A stretch of DNA of 6,926 bases, from NCBI GenBank assembly GCA_002701455.1, contig NZVJ01000071.1, forward strand, positions 31,214 to 38,139, given 5' to 3'. The notes beneath the pieces were generated by a model. The model worked only from the letters and a program-made list of their open reading frames with translations, was not told the origin of the DNA and searched no databases. The translations under genes were made by a program, and so were the position numbers. Below are positions 5,173 through 6,926 of this stretch, in pieces (positions within the stretch are counted from its first letter, which is position 1; the number at the start of each line of letters is the position of its first letter). This stretch comes from Rhodospirillaceae bacterium. Its GTDB lineage: Bacteria > Pseudomonadota > Alphaproteobacteria > Thalassobaculales > Thalassobaculaceae.

Positions 5173-6699
5173 GTGCCTACAAAATACCTAAAAATGATCT
5201 TAAATTCACCTGTTTACGATGTGGCGCAGGAAACACCGCTGGAAGCAGCTCCTAAGTTAAGTGATAGGCTAAAAAATAATATCCTTATTAAAAGGGAAGA
5301 CCTTCAATCTGTTTTTTCTTTCAAAATCCGAGGTGCCTATAACAAAATTGCTCAACTAAGCCCTTCAGAAAAAAAACAAGGCGTTATTGCTGCTTCTGCG
5401 GGAAATCATGCCCAAGGAGTAGCACTCGCTGCTGCAAAACTCGAAATTTCAGCGACAATTGTAATGCCTGAGACCACTCCAGATATCAAAATAGAGGGGG
5501 TCAAAAGGTTTGGGGCAAAAGTAATCTTATTTGGGGATGATTTTTCAACGGCCTTTGCTAAAGCACAAGAGCTTTCAGTTCAAAAATCTCTCGTTTTTAT
5601 CCCTCCCTTTGATGATCCGCTTGTTATTGCTGGACAAGGCACAATAGCCCTTGAACTTCTGCGCCAATATACGAAAGACATTTATGCTATCTTTATTCCT
5701 ATTGGAGGCGGGGGTTTAATATCTGGCATAGGGGCTTACATTAAAACTGTCAGGCCCGAAATTAAAATTATTGGGGTAGAATCCGACGAATCTGCGTCAA
5801 TGTATGCCTCCCTGCAACGAGGCCGCAGGGTGAACCTGAAAAATGTAGGGATTTTTGCTGACGGCGTTGCGGTTGCTCAAGTCGGGAAAGAACCATTTCG
5901 ACTAGCAAAAAAGGTTATCGACGAAATTGTGCTGGCGGATGTTGATCAAATATGCGCAGCAGTGAAAGATTTATTCGAGGATACGCGTGCAGTTGCTGAA
6001 CCCTCGGGCGCATTATCAGTCGCCGGCATGAAGAACTATATCGACGAAAAAAAAATTTCCGGCAAGACCCTTGTAGCTATAAACTGCGGCGCGAATGTAA
6101 GCTTCGACAGGTTGCGGCATATATCGGAAAGGGCAAATTACTCGGAAGCGCGCGAGGCTTTGTTTGCTGTTACCATACCGGAAAAAAAAGGAAGTTTTCT
6201 CCAGTTTTGTAAAGTGCTAGGAAAACGAAGCATAACCGAATTTAATTATAGATATTCAAGTTCAAAAGAGGCATATATTTTTGTTGGATTAGCGCTAACA
6301 AAGGGCAGACAAGAGCGATCGGAAATTAGTAAAATTTTCATTAAACATAACTATGAGGTTGATGATCTAACTGATAACGATATGGCAAAACTGCATATCC
6401 GGCATATGGTGGGCGGACATTTAAACTCTGAAGAGGGCGAACGAATTTATCGTTTCGAATTTCCTGAGCGACCCGGCGCTCTTCTGAATTTTTTGACAAG
6501 AATGGGGCAGAAATGGAACATAACGTTGTTCCACTACAGAAATCATGGTTCAGCCTTCGGCCGAGTTTTATGCGGATTTCAAGTTTCTGATGAGTTGCGA
6601 CCGATATTCAGTCAATTTTTAGAAAATCAAGGCTATTTTTATTCTGAGGAAACTACTAATAGAGCATATAATAAATTTCTAAATAAATTACAGACGTAA
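5173..6699 (+). CDS. ilvA: Threonine ammonia-lyase (threonine deaminase), biosynthetic long form
   Basis: This PLP enzyme converts L-threonine to 2-oxobutanoate and ammonia, the committed step of isoleucine synthesis in the cytosol. With the GTG start it has 508 residues, close to E. coli IlvA (514). The PLP lysine is Lys51 in SFKIRGAY. ASAGNHAQG (about 74-82) contacts the substrate and cofactor, and GGGGL (178-182) binds the PLP phosphate. SGAL follows near 278, and NCGANVSFDRLRH closes the catalytic domain near 305-317. Two ACT-like regulatory domains follow, about 327-405 and 424-505, the second with ERPGALLNFL. They imply feedback by isoleucine and valine. GTG 5173 is preferred because AGCAGG lies 8 bases upstream and the resulting PTKYLKMILNSPVYDVAQ aligns with the E. 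coli N-terminal region. The frame is open back to TTG 5131, which has no ribosome site; ATG 5194 would cut a conserved helix. It lies 53 bases after the tRNA. Confidence 0.95.
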   Translation: MPTKYLKMILNSPVYDVAQETPLEAAPKLSDRLKNNILIKREDLQSVFSFKIRGAYNKIAQLSPSEKKQGVIAASAGNHAQGVALAAAKLEISATIVMPETTPDIKIEGVKRFGAKVILFGDDFSTAFAKAQELSVQKSLVFIPPFDDPLVIAGQGTIALELLRQYTKDIYAIFIPIGGGGLISGIGAYIKTVRPEIKIIGVESDESASMYASLQRGRRVNLKNVGIFADGVAVAQVGKEPFRLAKKVIDEIVLADVDQICAAVKDLFEDTRAVAEPSGALSVAGMKNYIDEKKISGKTLVAINCGANVSFDRLRHISERANYSEAREALFAVTIPEKKGSFLQFCKVLGKRSITEFNYRYSSSKEAYIFVGLALTKGRQERSEISKIFIKHNYEVDDLTDNDMAKLHIRHMVGGHLNSEEGERIYRFEFPERPGALLNFLTRMGQKWNITLFHYRNHGSAFGRVLCGFQVSDELRPIFSQFLENQGYFYSEETTNRAYNKFLNKLQT

Positions 6700-6704
6700 C
6701 TATT

Positions 6705-6713
6705 AGAAGGAAG
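6705..6713 (+). promoter_or_regulatory. Ribosome binding site of the dehydrogenase gene
   Basis: AGAAGGAAG lies just after the ilvA stop, with its AAGGA core ending 9 bases before ATG 6721. It supports that start and translation from a transcript shared with ilvA. Confidence 0.7.
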
Positions 6714-6720
6714 TTTATTG

Positions 6721-6926
6721 ATGGGTAAAAAACTATGTGTTATTGGCGCAAGTGGCCTTGTAGGTTCTCACATAGTAAAGGCCGCGCTTTCTAAAGGCTA
6801 CTTAGTAAACGGCACAATGCGGGATACAGGTGACACCGAAAGTGTCAAATATCTTAAGCAAATTAAAAATTCAAAGAACCTTAAACTTTTTAGCGCCAAC
6901 ATGCAAAACCCTGATGACTTAAACGA
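6721..6926 (+). CDS. NAD(P)-dependent extended short-chain dehydrogenase/epimerase, N-terminal part
   Basis: Only the first 68 residues are present. The chain starts MGKKLCVIGASGLVGSHIVK, a Rossmann beta-alpha-beta with GxxGxxG (GASGLVG, residues 9-15). TMRD follows at 32-35, then a long charged helix with KYLKQIKN and LKLFSANMQNPDDL. This layout is that of extended short-chain dehydrogenases of the dihydroflavonol reductase/cinnamoyl-CoA reductase type, where an arginine of the TVRD-like strand end binds the NADP phosphate. Such proteins are usually 300-350 residues, so most is beyond the right edge. It begins 21 bases after ilvA with a strong ribosome site and no terminator between, so cotranscription is likely. 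The substrate cannot be inferred; a nucleotide-sugar epimerase-like role is less likely given the sequence after the first strand. Confidence 0.85.
   Translation, partial: MGKKLCVIGASGLVGSHIVKAALSKGYLVNGTMRDTGDTESVKYLKQIKNSKNLKLFSANMQNPDDLN

Noticed and set aside
5570..5582. TTGCTAAAGCA inside ilvA resembling the tRNA anticodon loop region
   Set aside because: It is in-frame conserved-length coding sequence with no flanking tRNA similarity; taken as coincidence.

Overview
The window looks like ordinary chromosomal DNA of a moderately AT-rich Gram-negative bacterium, probably a proteobacterium. The reasons are a long-form threonine deaminase with two C-terminal ACT-like domains, a tRNA-Ser whose CCA end is encoded, sigma70-type promoters with clear Shine-Dalgarno sites, and typical proteobacterial HyuA/HyuB proteins. 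The lineage call rests on protein feel and is weak below phylum level.

Layout: positions 1-467 hold the 5' part of a minus-strand gene of the isocitrate lyase/PEP mutase family, cut by the left edge, with a very good promoter at 526-554. Positions 468-1122 are a 655-base AT-rich divergent intergenic region. It carries that promoter, a broken 5' half of a tRNA-Ser(GCU) (about 752-791), two weak inverted repeats and the promoter of the next operon. Positions 1123-4885 are a two-gene operon, hyuA-hyuB, whose genes overlap by 8 bases. They encode the two subunits of an ATP-dependent hydantoinase/oxoprolinase-type enzyme whose exact substrate cannot be read from sequence. A terminator-like hairpin (4994-5020) is followed at once by an intact tRNA-Ser(GCU) (5028-5119). 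The biosynthetic threonine deaminase gene ilvA (best start GTG 5173) follows, and 21 bases later comes the start of an extended short-chain dehydrogenase gene running off the right edge.

Functionally the window is catabolism plus amino acid metabolism. The hyuAB pair opens cyclic amides (or carboxylates a ketone) at the cost of ATP. The divergent lyase-family gene may handle a small dicarboxylate. IlvA commits threonine to isoleucine synthesis. No link between hyuAB and ilvA is evident beyond position.

I found no clear new defence or mobile system: no integrase, transposase, CRISPR or toxin gene is visible. The most unusual signals are the tRNA-Ser fragment on one side of hyuAB and the intact tRNA-Ser(GCU) on the other, a hairpin next to the intact tRNA whose 7-base loop copies the tRNA-Ser anticodon loop, and a TATAACT-centred motif recurring in the intergenic gaps.
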